Source of the DNA: Porodaedalea pini
Taxonomy: Eukaryota; Basidiomycota; Agaricomycetes; Hymenochaetales; Hymenochaetaceae
DNA length: 64,000 nucleotides
Assembly: GCA_002794775.1 (NCBI GenBank)
Contig: NBAY01000005.1
Coordinates: 1,054,001-1,118,000, forward strand
Direction of reading: 5' to 3'
Shown piece by piece: positions 1-11,452 of this stretch (its first letter is position 1; each line of letters begins with the position of its first letter). The notes beneath the pieces were generated by a model. The model saw only the letters and a list, made by a program, of their open reading frames with translations, ran no database searches and had not been told where the DNA came from. Both the position numbers and the translations under genes were made by a program.

Positions 1-180
1 CTGCGTGACCCGGAGATGCTAATACGGCTCCGACTGCGGTTCCTTGTTTTCTTCGTCCCTCTTATGGTGGACTTGCCACGCGATATGATGAACAGTGAAG
101 ACAAGGTGAAATAAATTTACCAGACCTGGAACGTACAATCAAGAAGTGGCGGTACAGCAAACGTCTGCAACCTCCGGCCA

Positions 181-1319
181 TTACTGTGAAACAGCATACG
201 CGGCGCTCATTTCGTTGATCATGGGCTGGAAGTTCTCTGCAGGGACAAGCATCAACCGACCGGCGACGTCCAGCCTGAAGGAATCCTCCTCGTTTTGTGC
301 CTGCGTCGAGAGCGGGTAGTCGAGCGTGTATGTCGCGTACTGACGTTCGTACGAGAAAATATATAAGCATGATTAACACATGGGTAGGGAGGAAGTACGA
401 ATACAAACTTTTTGGATATACTCGTCTTCTGGGTGGAATGAGTAGATTGACGGCCCATCGCCTGATGCTGCGAGTGTTGGAGGAAGGAGCTTGCTCCTTG
501 ACTTTTTGGACGGGCGTTGAGCGGAGTCGTTCTCGAGCTCCGCAGCTTGCTGGGGAGTGAGGTGGTACGTCCGTGTAAGGATAAGATAGTGGGTAAATGT
601 ATACGGTTCAGCCTGTCAGTACGACAGGAACGTCAGAAATGCAATGTCTAAATAGGTGAATAATAACACGCACATCGTCGTTTGCCCACTTGATCTCGTC
701 CGCTAGCATCCGGTACATAGGCGGAACGACCTGCACCGGCATATTGATCAAGCGTTCGCTGAACACAAATCCGACATGATTCTGCGATTGGAGACCATCG
801 GGTCCCAGAAGGCCCTGCAGCGTTGCTCGGAGCGCGGGGTTCGCAGATGATTTCGCAAGCACGTATTCCCTGATAGCCTTTATCGATGCGTGGTTCTACG
901 GAAGGATACAGGACACGAAGTTTAGGAGAAATCTCTGGGTAAAATATAAGCACATAGAACAGCACACACCTGGTGAACGTGCATATTGAGCACGCTGAGA
1001 TACGCATATGGGTCACTCTCGATTCCGTCCGTCTTGACCGTCGTGCCCAGCAGGGGCTGCGAGAGGATGAGATCGGCGAGCTCGTGTAGCGAGAACAGCT
1101 CAGCATCGGATTGAAAGAGCTGGGTGAGCAGCCGTTTGAGGGCCAGGTAGTCGACCTTCGGGTTCGGGTCGAAGAAATCAAAGTCGACGTCTATCAGGCT
1201 CTACTGGTTGTAATTCACCCCATGAGATTTTATGCGATAGATGTAGAGAGACATGTACTCACGACATCGCTGGTGTTGCCCTCCTCCTCCTCGTCCTTTG
1301 TTTGTTTTCGCTTCGACAT
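181..1319 (-). CDS. BCP1: BCP1/BCCIP family protein
   Basis: Five exons (1319-1263, 1200-970, 895-674, 612-409, 339-181), all joined in phase 0 through GT-AG introns of 61-74 nt, give 290 residues. The N-terminus is Lys/Glu-rich (MSKRKQTKDEEEEGNTSDV). The core has the family signatures VDFDFFDPNPKVDY near residue 25 and VGFVFSERLINMPVQVVPP in exon 3. The end (RLMLVPAENFQPMINEM) resembles the family C-terminus. In yeast, Bcp1 is a nuclear protein that chaperones ribosomal protein uL14 and takes part in export of Mss4; that role is transferred from the family. The length fits the family. The gene is divergent from the proline dehydrogenase gene, with 314 bp between the start codons. Nothing looks broken. 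Confidence 0.9.
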
Positions 1320-1633
1320 GTTGTCGCCGTCGTGCCGTCGCGTTCGTCGAGATCGACGGCCGCAAATTTTGCCGTATATAATTTCAATCTCCGCGACACG
1401 GAATGGAGACGCGGTGGCGGCCGGATCCAGGGACTTGTTCTTGACCACCATGTCAATGTTTCGCGGGAAAACACAGCATTACACTGGATAATCCCGTTTT
1501 TATCTGGGATAAATTTGAGATCCGGAGCTGAAGCGTCCATTGACGCATTGGCTTCTTCGTCGGCAGTCCGAGTCACTTATGGAAATGCTATGCTCTCACA
1601 TCTCCTCGAGGTCACTTCTGATTCTCGACCACC
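1320..1633. promoter_or_regulatory. Divergent intergenic region BCP1 / proline dehydrogenase
   Basis: This 314-bp gap separates the two oppositely directed start codons, so it must hold both promoters. No specific transcription-factor site was recognised. A TATA-like stretch (gtatataat) is at about 1373-1381. The role is inferred from gene arrangement only. Confidence 0.45.
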
Positions 1634-3811
1634 ATGTTCTCAAGATCCACTGTTTTCTGCAGAGCTGCGTCTCGTACTAAGGCGACTCCGAGTCTGAATA
1701 CTTGTAATGCGTTTCGAAGTGGCCCCCGCGCGCTCTCAACGTTGACGCCACAAGCAGTGTCTCCGCGCGGAAGACGCGTCCGTTTAGGCACCCTCGCGCT
1801 CACTGGTGCTCTGACTCTGAGTAGCTCGGCATACCTATATCTGCAACAACCCTTTAGAGCAGAAGCGTCAGACGTAGATGGAGATGATGCAGTGTCTTAT
1901 CGACAACAAACGCCGCTGTCGGCTCTCATCCGGACATATATTGTGTACTCTATGTGCTCTATCCCTTTTCTAGTTGACCACTCTCCCTCGATTCTCTCTG
2001 CTCTGACTTCCGTGCCAGGACTTAAACAAGTCACGGAGGTTCTTGTACGAGCGACTTTCTTCTCTCAGGTATTTCCCTTTCTTCATTCCACATGCTCAAA
2101 AGCATTTACTTGATCCTATTTCGTAGTTTGTTGGCGGAGACTCTGCATCGGAAACGGTTTCCGTCATTACACAGCTGCGTGCGGAGAACAAGGGGGCATT
2201 ACTGAACTACAGCGCGGAAGTCAACGAGAATGAGGCTTCAGGAACGATTAACGCCTCCGGCTCCAACCAGCCCGTGCACAAGAGAATTGTGGAGGAGATT
2301 ATCCGATGTATTGACGTCGCTGCGGACTTTGAGGATCAGAGGCAAACCGAAACCGGGATGCTATCTGGAAGGAAGACATGGGTCGCGGTGAAATTGGTAT
2401 ATCCGTACTTTACTGGGACAGAAGACTCAAACTTATTTCATGTTTCGTAGACCGCTCTTCTCCCTGATGCGAAGACGTTCATCAATTTCTCCAAACATCT
2501 CGTAAGCACGCGACCTCCACCTTCTCGCCCTGTCCCCTTTCCTGGCGATCCGCGACCATCCGACTTCGACATCCTTAACTCCGACCCGATAGATCTACCT
2601 GCAACCTGCCCGTTAAGCAAAGAGGACATTGCATCATTACGAGAGCTTAAGAGTGACTTGTTCAGAGTCTGTCAGAGAGCAAGGGACAGAGGGGTCACGA
2701 TCACGATTGATGCGGAACACAGGTGCGTTTTCCTCCCTTATATTCTGAGCTATGCTGATCATATTGTTCGATACAGCTGGTATCAAGTACGTTTCCTTTA
2801 TATCCATTGGAGATCGAATAGCTGACGTATTGGACAGCCTGCGATCGATGCCTTCCAACTTGCTCTCATGCGTGAATTCAATCGGATACCAAGTAAAGCT
2901 TCTCCACAGGAACGTGAGATAGGCAAGCGCTCTGGGTCTTCAACCGGTGGAGAAGAAATCTCGGTGCAGCCTCTCGTCTATGGAACTTTCCAGACTTATT
3001 TGCGAAGGTAAGCCGCTTTCACTTCTCAAGTGTACCCGTCCCTTACGAGCTCATGGAAATCTGGTCTAGAGCACCAGAACAGTTAGCTCAGTCCTTTCTC
3101 GACGCAGAGGAAGGAAATTTCGCACTTGGCGTCAAGCTCGTACGCGGCGCGTATCATCAGCTCGAATCGTCTTCACACGCTAAGCTCCGTGAGAGCGAGT
3201 GCACTGGTAGTGCGTCGTCTTTGAGCATCTCGCCAGACGAGCTTCCTCCGGTGTGGCAGACCAAAGCCGAGACAGACGCATGCTTTAATGCGTGTGCACA
3301 CATGCTTGTGAAATGTGTTGCGGCTGACATCGCGGAAGAGAAGCGGCGAGGGAACTCAATTCCGAGGCTTGGTTTGTTGTTTGGCACGCACAACGCAACG
3401 AGCTGTGATTTGGTCCTTAACGCACTTGTGAGCGAGGGGCTTGCAATACGAACACGCGAGGAGGAAGTGGAGCGGAGGTCATTTGCATTGGTAACGACGC
3501 CGCACGACGCGTGACTGTCGGCCAGCTTTATGGTGCGTGCACACAATTTGTATATTAACGAAAAATCTGACAGAGTACCTAAAGGTATGTGTGACGCTCT
3601 TAGTGACTCACTTGTGGACCGAACTCGCTCCTCCGAGCCATTCGTTGTCAAGTACCTGCCGTACGGTGCGCTCCAGCAAGTCATGCCGTACCTCGGACGG
3701 CGCGCCATCGAGAACAAATCGGTCCTGGGCGAAGGGGCGGCCAAGGAGGAGCGTGAGCGTGCGGTGTCGGAGATTGTGAAGCGCATACGCAGTCTCATTA
3801 AGTACTCTTAG
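1634..3811 (+). CDS. PUT1: Proline dehydrogenase, mitochondrial (possible frameshift near 3460)
   Basis: Proline dehydrogenase is the FAD enzyme that oxidises proline to pyrroline-5-carboxylate at the inner mitochondrial membrane. The start MFSRSTVFCRAASRTKAT is Arg/Ser-rich and acid-free, like a mitochondrial presequence, and is followed by a hydrophobic stretch near residue 55. Later exons carry VTITIDAEHSWYQPAID, FALGVKLVRGAYH, LGLLFGTHNATSCDLVL, VTVGQLYGMCDAL and the tail KYLPYGALQQVMPYLGRRAIEN, all typical of the TIM-barrel domain. At least six introns are needed. Between GLAIRTREEE (frame 2) and AEVICIGNDAARRVTVGQL (frame 1) the reading frame slips by one base around 3455-3475, with no room for an intron. 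This is either a sequencing error or a real lesion. Stop at 3809. Confidence 0.88.
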
Positions 3812-3974
3812 CGTCGAAATAATGGATTTTGCTATTGTGTTTTGTGCATATATGCTGTAGAATATCTCGGTTATGTCGTAAAAGCCGAAGCCGGAGTCGA
3901 TCATGCGTGTAAATCAGCCTGGCATTACAACTCCCTCATAGACCATTTCACACAAGACGGCCAGACCACAAGAA

Positions 3975-5547
3975 ATGTCATTGCAAGGTGCTGGAAAGTA
4001 GGCCTAGTTTCTGTTGAAACCGAATCTGACTCATTCATTCTCTAGACCTCACTACGCAAACATTGTTCAGTGTCAAGGACAAGATTGGTCCGTGCCTACG
4101 ACGCCGTTATTTCGAGCAAGAGAATTCAACCCCTTTATTCACTATGTGTAGCCCTCGTCAGTGGGGGAGGATCCGGAGTAGGCAAGATGATCGCGGCTGG
4201 TCTGGTCGCGAACGGCGCGAAGGTGTACATCGCTGCGCGGAAGGAGGGACAACTGAAAGCTGTGAGTCTTAAGCTGTCTGCATACTCGCCACAGCCTTTC
4301 CCTTACCCTACTCAAGGCTGCAGAAGAACTGAACTCCGCAGGACCAGGAAAATGCCTCTACATCGTCGCAGATCTGAGTGTTCGTCTTTTCTTCTCATTT
4401 GACTTTGTTTAACCGCCATAATGATTATTGACGCCCTTAACCATGAGCTCAGAACAAAGCAGGATGCGACGCGCTCGTCGCCGAGTTTAAGAAGCGCGAG
4501 ACGAAGCTGCACATCCTCGTCAATAATTCAGGCGTGACATGGGGTGGTCCGTACAACAACTTCCCGGAAAAGGAGGGCTGGGATCGTGTGCTTGCAGTTA
4601 ACGTGAAGAGCATCTTCTACAGTGTGTCCAGCTCCGATAAATAGTACTCGCATCGCCAAACTTACTGATGGACATGTCGCGTTGCAGTGACTTCTGGGTA
4701 TGATTAGGCATCCTGAGCCGTTTATAGGAGGCTAGATCAACGCTGACGTCGAATAAATTGATTAGTCTGACCGACCTCCTTGCGAAAGATGCCACTTCCT
4801 TCGACCCGGGGCGCGTTATCAACATATCTTCCGTTGCTGGTGTTAGCCCTCATGCGGAAAATAGCAGTGTTTCTGACAAAGGGATGGGATTGTGGAGCTG
4901 TGAGTCCGTGTCCCGTCTAGGATGGGCATATTCATTTACGTTGATCTCATGCCCACGCCTGCTTTTGTAGACAATACGAGTAAAGCCGCTGGTGAGAATT
5001 GCCTTTCCTCTATTCCATTATGTTTTAATATAATCTACTACAGCCAATCACCTGACATCTCTGCTCGCGGTAACACTGAGCCCGAAGTTTATCACGTTCG
5101 TACAATTGGCTTGCTTAGGATTTCGGGCCATAGCTAATGATTCTAAATATCAAATGCATCCTAGTGTGAATGCGATTTTGCCGGGGTGAGGTTGATAACT
5201 ACGATGGCGGAAATGAAAAGCTTGACTTTGTCCACCTTTCATTCTTCCCAGTTTATTCCCGTCCAAGATGACCGCATTCGGGTTCAAGAAAAACGGCCAG
5301 GACATGATGAACGCATCACAACCTTCAGGCAAGTTCTCCTTCCTTATTTACACAGTGTGACTCTTAAACTACCTGCGTTATAATGCTCATTTGTTTCGCA
5401 GGTCGAGTAGGCTCCCCGACAGACATGGCCGGCTTAGCCCTGTTCTTATGTTCACCAGCATCCGCATACGTTACCGGTGCCCAGATCCTTCTTGATGGTG
5501 GCGCGACTCTCGTTAAAACGAAAGCAAGTCTTGACGCAAAACTGTAG
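3975..5547 (+). CDS. Short-chain dehydrogenase/reductase (SDR)
   Basis: NAD(P)-dependent oxidoreductase of the classical SDR family. The start uses a 13-nt first exon (3975-3987, MSLQ plus one base) spliced to 4046, giving MSLQDLTTQTLFSVKDKI. Motifs in order are the cofactor loop SGGGSGVGK, VNNSG, catalytic Ser in NISSVAG, and catalytic YNTSK, which is split by an intron after the first base of the Tyr codon. The C-terminus (YVTGAQILLDGGATL) is the usual SDR ending. There are several introns of 58-75 nt; the last, 5329-5401, has a GC donor (CAG/gcaagt). The substrate is unknown. It lies 0.3 kb from a 2OG dioxygenase and 2 kb from a terpene synthase, so a tailoring role is possible but only inferred from position. 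Confidence 0.85.
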
Positions 5548-5834
5548 AACTTTAATTCATTGGTCAAGCATGGAATGAAAGCCGTTGCACTTGTATTATG
5601 GGGTATTTTTTGCACACTGTCATAAGGAGATACAATGTGCAAGTAGGGCCACGCAGTTTGAGACTTGCCATATTGTTGTCTTCTGAGTTGTTTTTGCATT
5701 CTCACTGTATTTTTCATTGATCAAAGCAATATTAATGTTCAGGGGTAACTAAATAAAACAGAAGTGCGATTATAAGAGAAATAATAGGTAGTGTGGACAA
5801 GAATAGGAGGAAGAGGATAACAGCACTAAAACAC

Positions 5835-7048
5835 TTAGCTCGCCAAGGTTGGCTGCCGCGGAGGGCGTCGAAATAGAGACCTGACTCTCGAGAATCGCGG
5901 GATCGAACTATTTAACCTCTTTTTATCTTCTACAGAATCCAGTTTGTCAACCGAGGCAGCCCTCTCGGCTGCCTCCCTTTCTGCCCGCTCTAGCAGCACT
6001 TTCTCCTGACGACGACGCTCTTCCACTGATATGTTGACGTTCCAGTGTGCATTACTAATCGCGCGGTAAATATCTGAGATGGACGCGTCGAGAAAGCGCG
6101 TCGCGGCCGTATACGGGTTGGTGATAGGTGTCTCGAAGTCGGTATAGGAGACGCGCAGGGAAAGGTGTCCGCGCAGAGCATGTACGAGTGAGAATCGATA
6201 CGATGGGTCGGAGAGAGGCTTGTTCAGAGATGCGACGTTTGCGTCCCCCAGCTCTGACTTGGACTTGGATGCACGAAAACGCGGTGCCTTCCAGCTGAGA
6301 AACGCGCATTGGTGAACTTGGCAAGTGTCTGTCCAACGAGTATTGTCGCGTTCAACCCTTCTCTATTTTCGCATGATACCCAAGTGTTGTGCTCCGCATC
6401 CCAGCATTCCAGACCAGGCGAGTGGCCCACCACAATCGTCAAAAGTCCAAGATCCTTGTGCGGCTCCGCGACGACCCGTGATTCTGCATCGGAGCCTTGC
6501 ATCGGAGCTGGTCTGTCATACCGAAACATGCGCATAAGCGTCGCAACGTTGTCAGCTCCTTCCTGTGGCAGTGTGAGCTGTGCTTCCGTCGCACGTACTA
6601 GCGCGCCGGGCGTCATGCCGAGGGACTCCTCGATCGCCGTGAGGACATCACGCATCGCACCCGCACTTACACGCCACGCCGCCTCTGCCTTTGCACGAAG
6701 CTCGAACTCGGTCGGCGTCGTCCTCGCCTTACGCAATGTGATCATACATTTCTCGCCCGCTATGCGCGAGTATCCCTCTTCTGACACCTGGGAGTCCCCT
6801 TGCGGTATAACTCGATACTTCATCCGCTCTTCTTCCGGAAGGCCAAAGAACTGAGCCGAAGCTGAGAAGAGTTCAGAGAACACGGGATGGAAGGGGTCTG
6901 AGGGGGAATCGCAGATGGGCAGAGTCGTCCAGCCCTGGCTAGCGAGCTGCTCGAGATCAACTGGGTAACGCAGAGCTGAAGATGGCTTCAAAAGAGTCCT
7001 CTTCGGTGGAGGATATGCAGGGGGAGCATATTGTTTTCTTGACTTCAT
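5835..7048 (-). CDS. 2-oxoglutarate/Fe(II)-dependent dioxygenase (isopenicillin-N-synthase-like)
   Basis: Soluble non-haem iron oxygenase using 2-oxoglutarate. The long first exon begins MKSRKQYAPPAYPPPKRTLL. The iron ligands are visible as H197 and D199 (AEPHKDLGLLTIVV) and the distal H255 (SAGRHR). The 2-oxoglutarate-binding R-x-S is in the second exon (SYRFSLV). An intron must lie between HRV(F) and PLSDPSYRF; a GT donor at one of two sites and an AAG acceptor give a 56- or 62-nt intron and restore the frame. The C-terminus has an unusual charged, helix-prone extension (EERRRQEKVLLERAEREAAE) and a basic tail. Transcription is towards the SDR gene and in the same direction as the terpene synthase. 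The substrate is unknown; terpenoid tailoring is possible. Confidence 0.83.
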
Positions 7049-7612
7049 TGTCGTTGCTGTTCAAGGAGTGCATCACTGTGGTCTGAGCGCAGTCTCAAGT
7101 GCACAGCACTGAGCTGTGCAAATAATCATAGCACTGCGCTACATATGGTAAAGGAGATCGTCACGTGCATGGTAATGACTCCAGATGCCGCCATTCGGAA
7201 AGATGACTAATCTAATGGACCCACACCTCCGAAAGCGGCGACCTTTAATCGTCAGATTCGAGCGTGAAACTCGGTGTCATTCGTCATCCGAACGGCACGC
7301 AGGCAGGAATTGCATACAGCTAAATGTTTTGAGCGGTGGAGCGAACCAGAGACGACACTACGAGTTAGGTAGATTTGGTGTTTAATAGTACGTTCAGTAG
7401 CTTCAATATGAATAAAATTTTGTCTCTAGAATTCTTTTCTAAGAGAACAATGAGAGTACACTGTACAATAACTAGCCAGATCTATGTGTGCGATAATGCG
7501 CTTCTCCAACTGCTTCTATGCGACAGGCTTGCGCTGCCTCAGCTTTACAATTCCTGTGCATTTCACCTCCCTCCTCGTGCTCCACTCTAAAGTATCTCTG
7601 TGTATCGAAGCT
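7049..7612. other. Spacer between dioxygenase and terpene synthase
   Basis: No independent gene was recognised. The part 7472-7612 continues the terpene synthase reading frame beyond its in-frame TGA. The rest should hold the promoter of the dioxygenase gene; no motif is clear. Confidence 0.5.
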
Positions 7613-8647
7613 TCAAGCAAGATTCCCATAAACCCATTGCTCCATCCCATAGACATATGAGCAAATAGCTTGATCAGCCTCTGGACCAAATGAGTGAATG
7701 TTCTCTTTACAAGACATTACAGTGTCCGCCAAGTCCTTGTAAAGCTCGGCAACATGATCCATGGCTTCGTTGAGGGAAAGACCTTTGCTCTGTATAATGA
7801 CATTGATTATGTTGCAGCCCTCGAGGCCATTTGCATATTCAATGGAGTAGGAATACACATCCTGATAGAAAAATGAAGTTAGCTCGTAAAGCTACTACAA
7901 TTATAGACTGAAATCATACGTTTGCTAAGCATATCATGTCATTCATGGCAAAGTACATGCCCAGAAAATTTGAATCCTCAAACACTTCTGCAGGGAGAGT
8001 GATCCCGAGTAAAACCTCAATGAGGTCAAAACAGGGGAGGATACCGCCAGTATTGCGACAGATGCGAGTGTATTCCTCGATGGATGGAACTTCATTATTT
8101 GCATGGAGACATGCCTCATCCACAGTGGCGTCAATGTATGTAATGCAATGGGTCACGAATCTATCATGAACCTCATCGGAAGCACCCGATATACACTTCA
8201 GATAACTAGAGAAATAATCAGCTTGTTGTTTACGAAGTGCACAAACCCAGGTATTGAATGTTAGTCATACTCTTTTGTGAATAGGGTCACAGCAGAAACA
8301 CCATCGTCAGTCTTTCCAGTCAACGCTTTGACGAATTTACTACAGGTAGTTTTGGCACCTTCCGTGTTCTGAGCATTGGTAATTTCGTCCAGCATGAAGA
8401 GGACCACGAGAAAGTTGCTGGCAATGTGTAGCTCCTTGGCATCAGCATAAGGATATGCATATGCTCCTAGCATCTCAGCATTCAATGCATCCATTCGAGT
8501 GTGCTTATGGTCAGTGAAGATACCGTAGCTGAGCATCCACTCAGTCAATTCTCTGTTGTCGGGGGAGAAAAGCGGGTTGCGAGCACTCCAAGAAAACAGA
8601 GTTAATGAAAAGAGGTCTGGAAGAACGAGCTCTGTAGGTTGCTGCAT
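7613..8647 (-). CDS. Sesquiterpene synthase (class I terpene cyclase), ending at an early TGA
   Basis: Fungal class I cyclase acting on farnesyl diphosphate. Three exons (8647-8271, 8205-7920, 7861-7613) with GT-AG introns of 65 and 58 nt give 303 residues. The Asp-rich motif is D87-E-I-T-N91, where fungal enzymes usually have DE(Y/x)xD. The NSE Mg-binding triad is complete: N221, S225, E229 in NDVYSYSIE, split by intron 2. The frame stops at TGA 7615-7613 in GNLA-stop-SFDTQRYF. Family members have Trp there (GNxxWS...RY), so a TGG to TGA change looks likely. Reading on reaches TAG at 7472, adds the RY pair and brings the length to about 350, normal for the family. As written, the protein lacks that active-site lid region and may be inactive. 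Confidence 0.85.
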
Positions 8648-9297
8648 GGCTACAGAGAGGAGATATATCCTAATGAGGTCCTTGTGTAAAGTCTTGTTGT
8701 CATTTTATATAGACGTGGAAAGGGACTGAGATCTCGTCTATCACACTGAGCATGCCAGTGGCATCAATATTTTTGGCGAGAAAATTACAGATAGAACAAT
8801 TTTGAAGAATGCAAATTCAGCTGTATAAATGGCTGCAGGGCTGAGCTTCCATCTGTAGCACAAAGAACATAAATACAACATCACAAGGAACCAAGCAGAA
8901 TGAGTTTCAGAGAGAATGTAGAGAATTTATACGTGTCCGTGATATTAGGGCATCCCCACTGAAGTATCTTGCAGTGAAAGGTCATGCGCATACCATTACT
9001 GGTTGAAACAACAAAAATGACATCACTGTGAATGATAGGGATAACGTATATGAGACGCACAGAAGAGTTGCGCTCCAGCCTTTGTCAGTTGGAAGCAGAG
9101 CTTCCCATGCTGGTAAGCTAAATCCTAGCTAATTAGCTTGCCCTGCTATGCCTTATTCACACTGAACATAAGGAAAGATTTGTTTATCAGAGTTCTATCT
9201 TATTCATCACATTTGGTCCAGTAACTACCTTTCTTCTGTCAAGAGCTGAGCACTCTAGAGTAACAAAAATATCAGGTGGCAATAGTAGCCATATTGA
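8648..9297. other. AT-rich spacer upstream of terpene synthase
   Basis: No coding region or RNA gene was recognised. It contains the terpene synthase promoter by position and ends where element EL-A begins. Confidence 0.4.
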
Positions 9298-10084
9298 CAT
9301 CAGGGAAAAGCCTCCTGCTCAGAAACCCTTAGAAAGTTATTAGAATTGTAGTAAATTGTAGAATCTTTGGAATGCTATGAGAATGCAGTCCAAAAATTAG
9401 AAAACTTGTAGAATTTCATGGAAAACTGTCCAAGTTTTGGAATTGAACAGAATCAGCAGCTTGAAATTTAGAATATGGATAGAAAAATGATACACCTCAT
9501 AGATTCTATGGAATTTTGTAGAATAAAAAACTGGTTGTGGAATTCATTAGATTCTGCCATGGCTTGACACAAGTGCAGGTACTAGATTGGCTTCTTAGAC
9601 CTATACTGGGACCCATGAACTATCTGCAGGTTACAATGTTTTTCATAAGTCTTGAGACATGTGAAGATCACAAAATTTGAGCATTTCAGCACCTCAAAAA
9701 CTTGTAAAATCCATATCTCACTCAATTCTTCACAAAAACTCTTCAAAAAAGTTGCTAAATTTATGTTTCAATGGTTTCTAAAATTTTTGTGAGCTTATAG
9801 GACAGAATATGGAATATTGAGGCTGCAGTAGTGAGAATATGTGTTTTTCTAGTAAAACTCCTTCCCTGATTTTTCCTGAGCTCAATTTTGAAGCTAATGA
9901 CATGAAACTTGTTGGAGAATGGTCTATATATTATACTGTTAATGTTATGAGGGATAAAATAGAGTAAATGTTTCCTCTTGTCCTGTTTGACTGTTGTGCT
10001 GAAACTCTCAAACTCATCCAAATTTGCTTGACTTGGACAGTTGTCAAAAAATTGCCTGCATTGTTATAAGCCATCTATAATTTA

Positions 10085-11158
10085 CTGCCCTTTTCAGAAG
10101 TATTGTCACACATGATTTCACTGATTTTCGTGCCACAAGAGCCTCAAAACACAAACATTTTCATATCTCAACCAAAAGTTGACCTTTTTGCGTCATCTAA
10201 GTTGCTAAATTCATTTTTTTATCTCATCTTTCATATTTCAACAAGAGTGATAAGAAATAGTCAAAATTGGAGTCCAAAACAGTAAAAATGCTGTTTTTGA
10301 ACCCATTTCCCTTGTTCATTTTTTCCTGCACTCAGATTTCACTGTACAGTGCTCCAGACCAGCACAGAATTCCAGTATTAGTCTATTATGAATTTACAGA
10401 CTGATTTTGAGATGTATTGTGAGGCAGATGTGCTCAATTGGTGCATGCCTAAAACACACAAATCCCCTCTGTTTCTGCAAGCCCCCAGCCCCCAGGAAAA
10501 ATTCTTCTCAGCTAAGTTCATGCATGTAAATTCATTCAAAGTGTATTGAAAGAGATTTGAGCAGCATCCAGGGATCTAGCATCAACCAGTGAGCTGAATT
10601 GAGTACCAGATTCTGACTGTATGCACTATTCTTGTGAACATATGCCTGATTCATGAAGCAAGCCTGTATCCATGGATGCTACTCAAATCTCTTCCAATAC
10701 ACTTTGAATGAATTTACATGCATGAACTTAGCTGAGAAGAATTTTTCCTGGGGGCTGGGGGCTTGCAGAAACAGAGGGGATTTGTGTGTTTTAGGCATGC
10801 ACCAATTGAGCACATCTGCCTCACAATACATCTCAAAATCAGTCTGTAAATTCATAATAGACTAATACTGGAATTCTGTGCTGGTCTGGAGCACTGTACA
10901 GTGAAATCTGAGTGCAGGAAAAAATGAACAAGGGAAATGGGTTCAAAAACAGCATTTTTACTGTTTTGGACTCCAATTTTGACTATTTCTTATCACTCTT
11001 GTTGAAATATGAAAGATGAGATAAAAAAATGAATTTAGCAACTTAGATGACGCAAAAAGGTCAACTTTTGGTTGAGATATGAAAATGTTTGTGTTTTGAG
11101 GCTCTTGTGGCACGAAAATCAGTGAAATCATGTGTGACAATACTTCTGAAAAGGGCAG
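10085..11158. mobile_element. Nested fold-back (palindromic) element, TA target duplication
   Basis: A 1074-bp insertion inside EL-A that is almost a perfect palindrome: arms of roughly 490 bp around a loop near 10575-10670. Termini are CTGCCCTTTTCAGAAGTATT and its inverse. TA flanks both ends (10083-10084 and 11159-11160). EL-B and EL-C have an uninterrupted sequence with a single TA at this point, so they serve as empty sites. The same apparent 60-70 residue frame appears on both arms in opposite strands, which is a consequence of the palindrome and not a gene. TA duplication suggests Tc1/mariner-type mobilisation. Confidence 0.8.
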
Positions 11159-11452
11159 TAATGTACAATATAGATACCATTCTCCAACAAGTTCCATGCC
11201 ATTAGCTTCAAAATTGAGCTCAGGAAAAATCAGGGAATGAGGTTTTCTAGAAAAACACCCATTTTCACTACTGCAGTCTCAATATTCCACCTTCTGTCCT
11301 CTAAGCTCACATAAATTTTAGAAGCCATTCAAACATAAATTTAGAAACTTTTTTGAAAAGTTTTTGTGAAGAATTGAGTGAGATATGATGTATTTTGTAT
11401 TTGGAGGCACTTCAGGTGACAAAAACTGCTAAGTCCAATTTCCCACACCTGG

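Noticed and set aside
10103..11197. A repeated 60-79-residue ORF (MSHMISLIFVPQEPQNTNIF...) on opposite strands
   Set aside because: It is the same sequence on the two arms of the palindromic element; AT-rich, no family resemblance, so not a gene.
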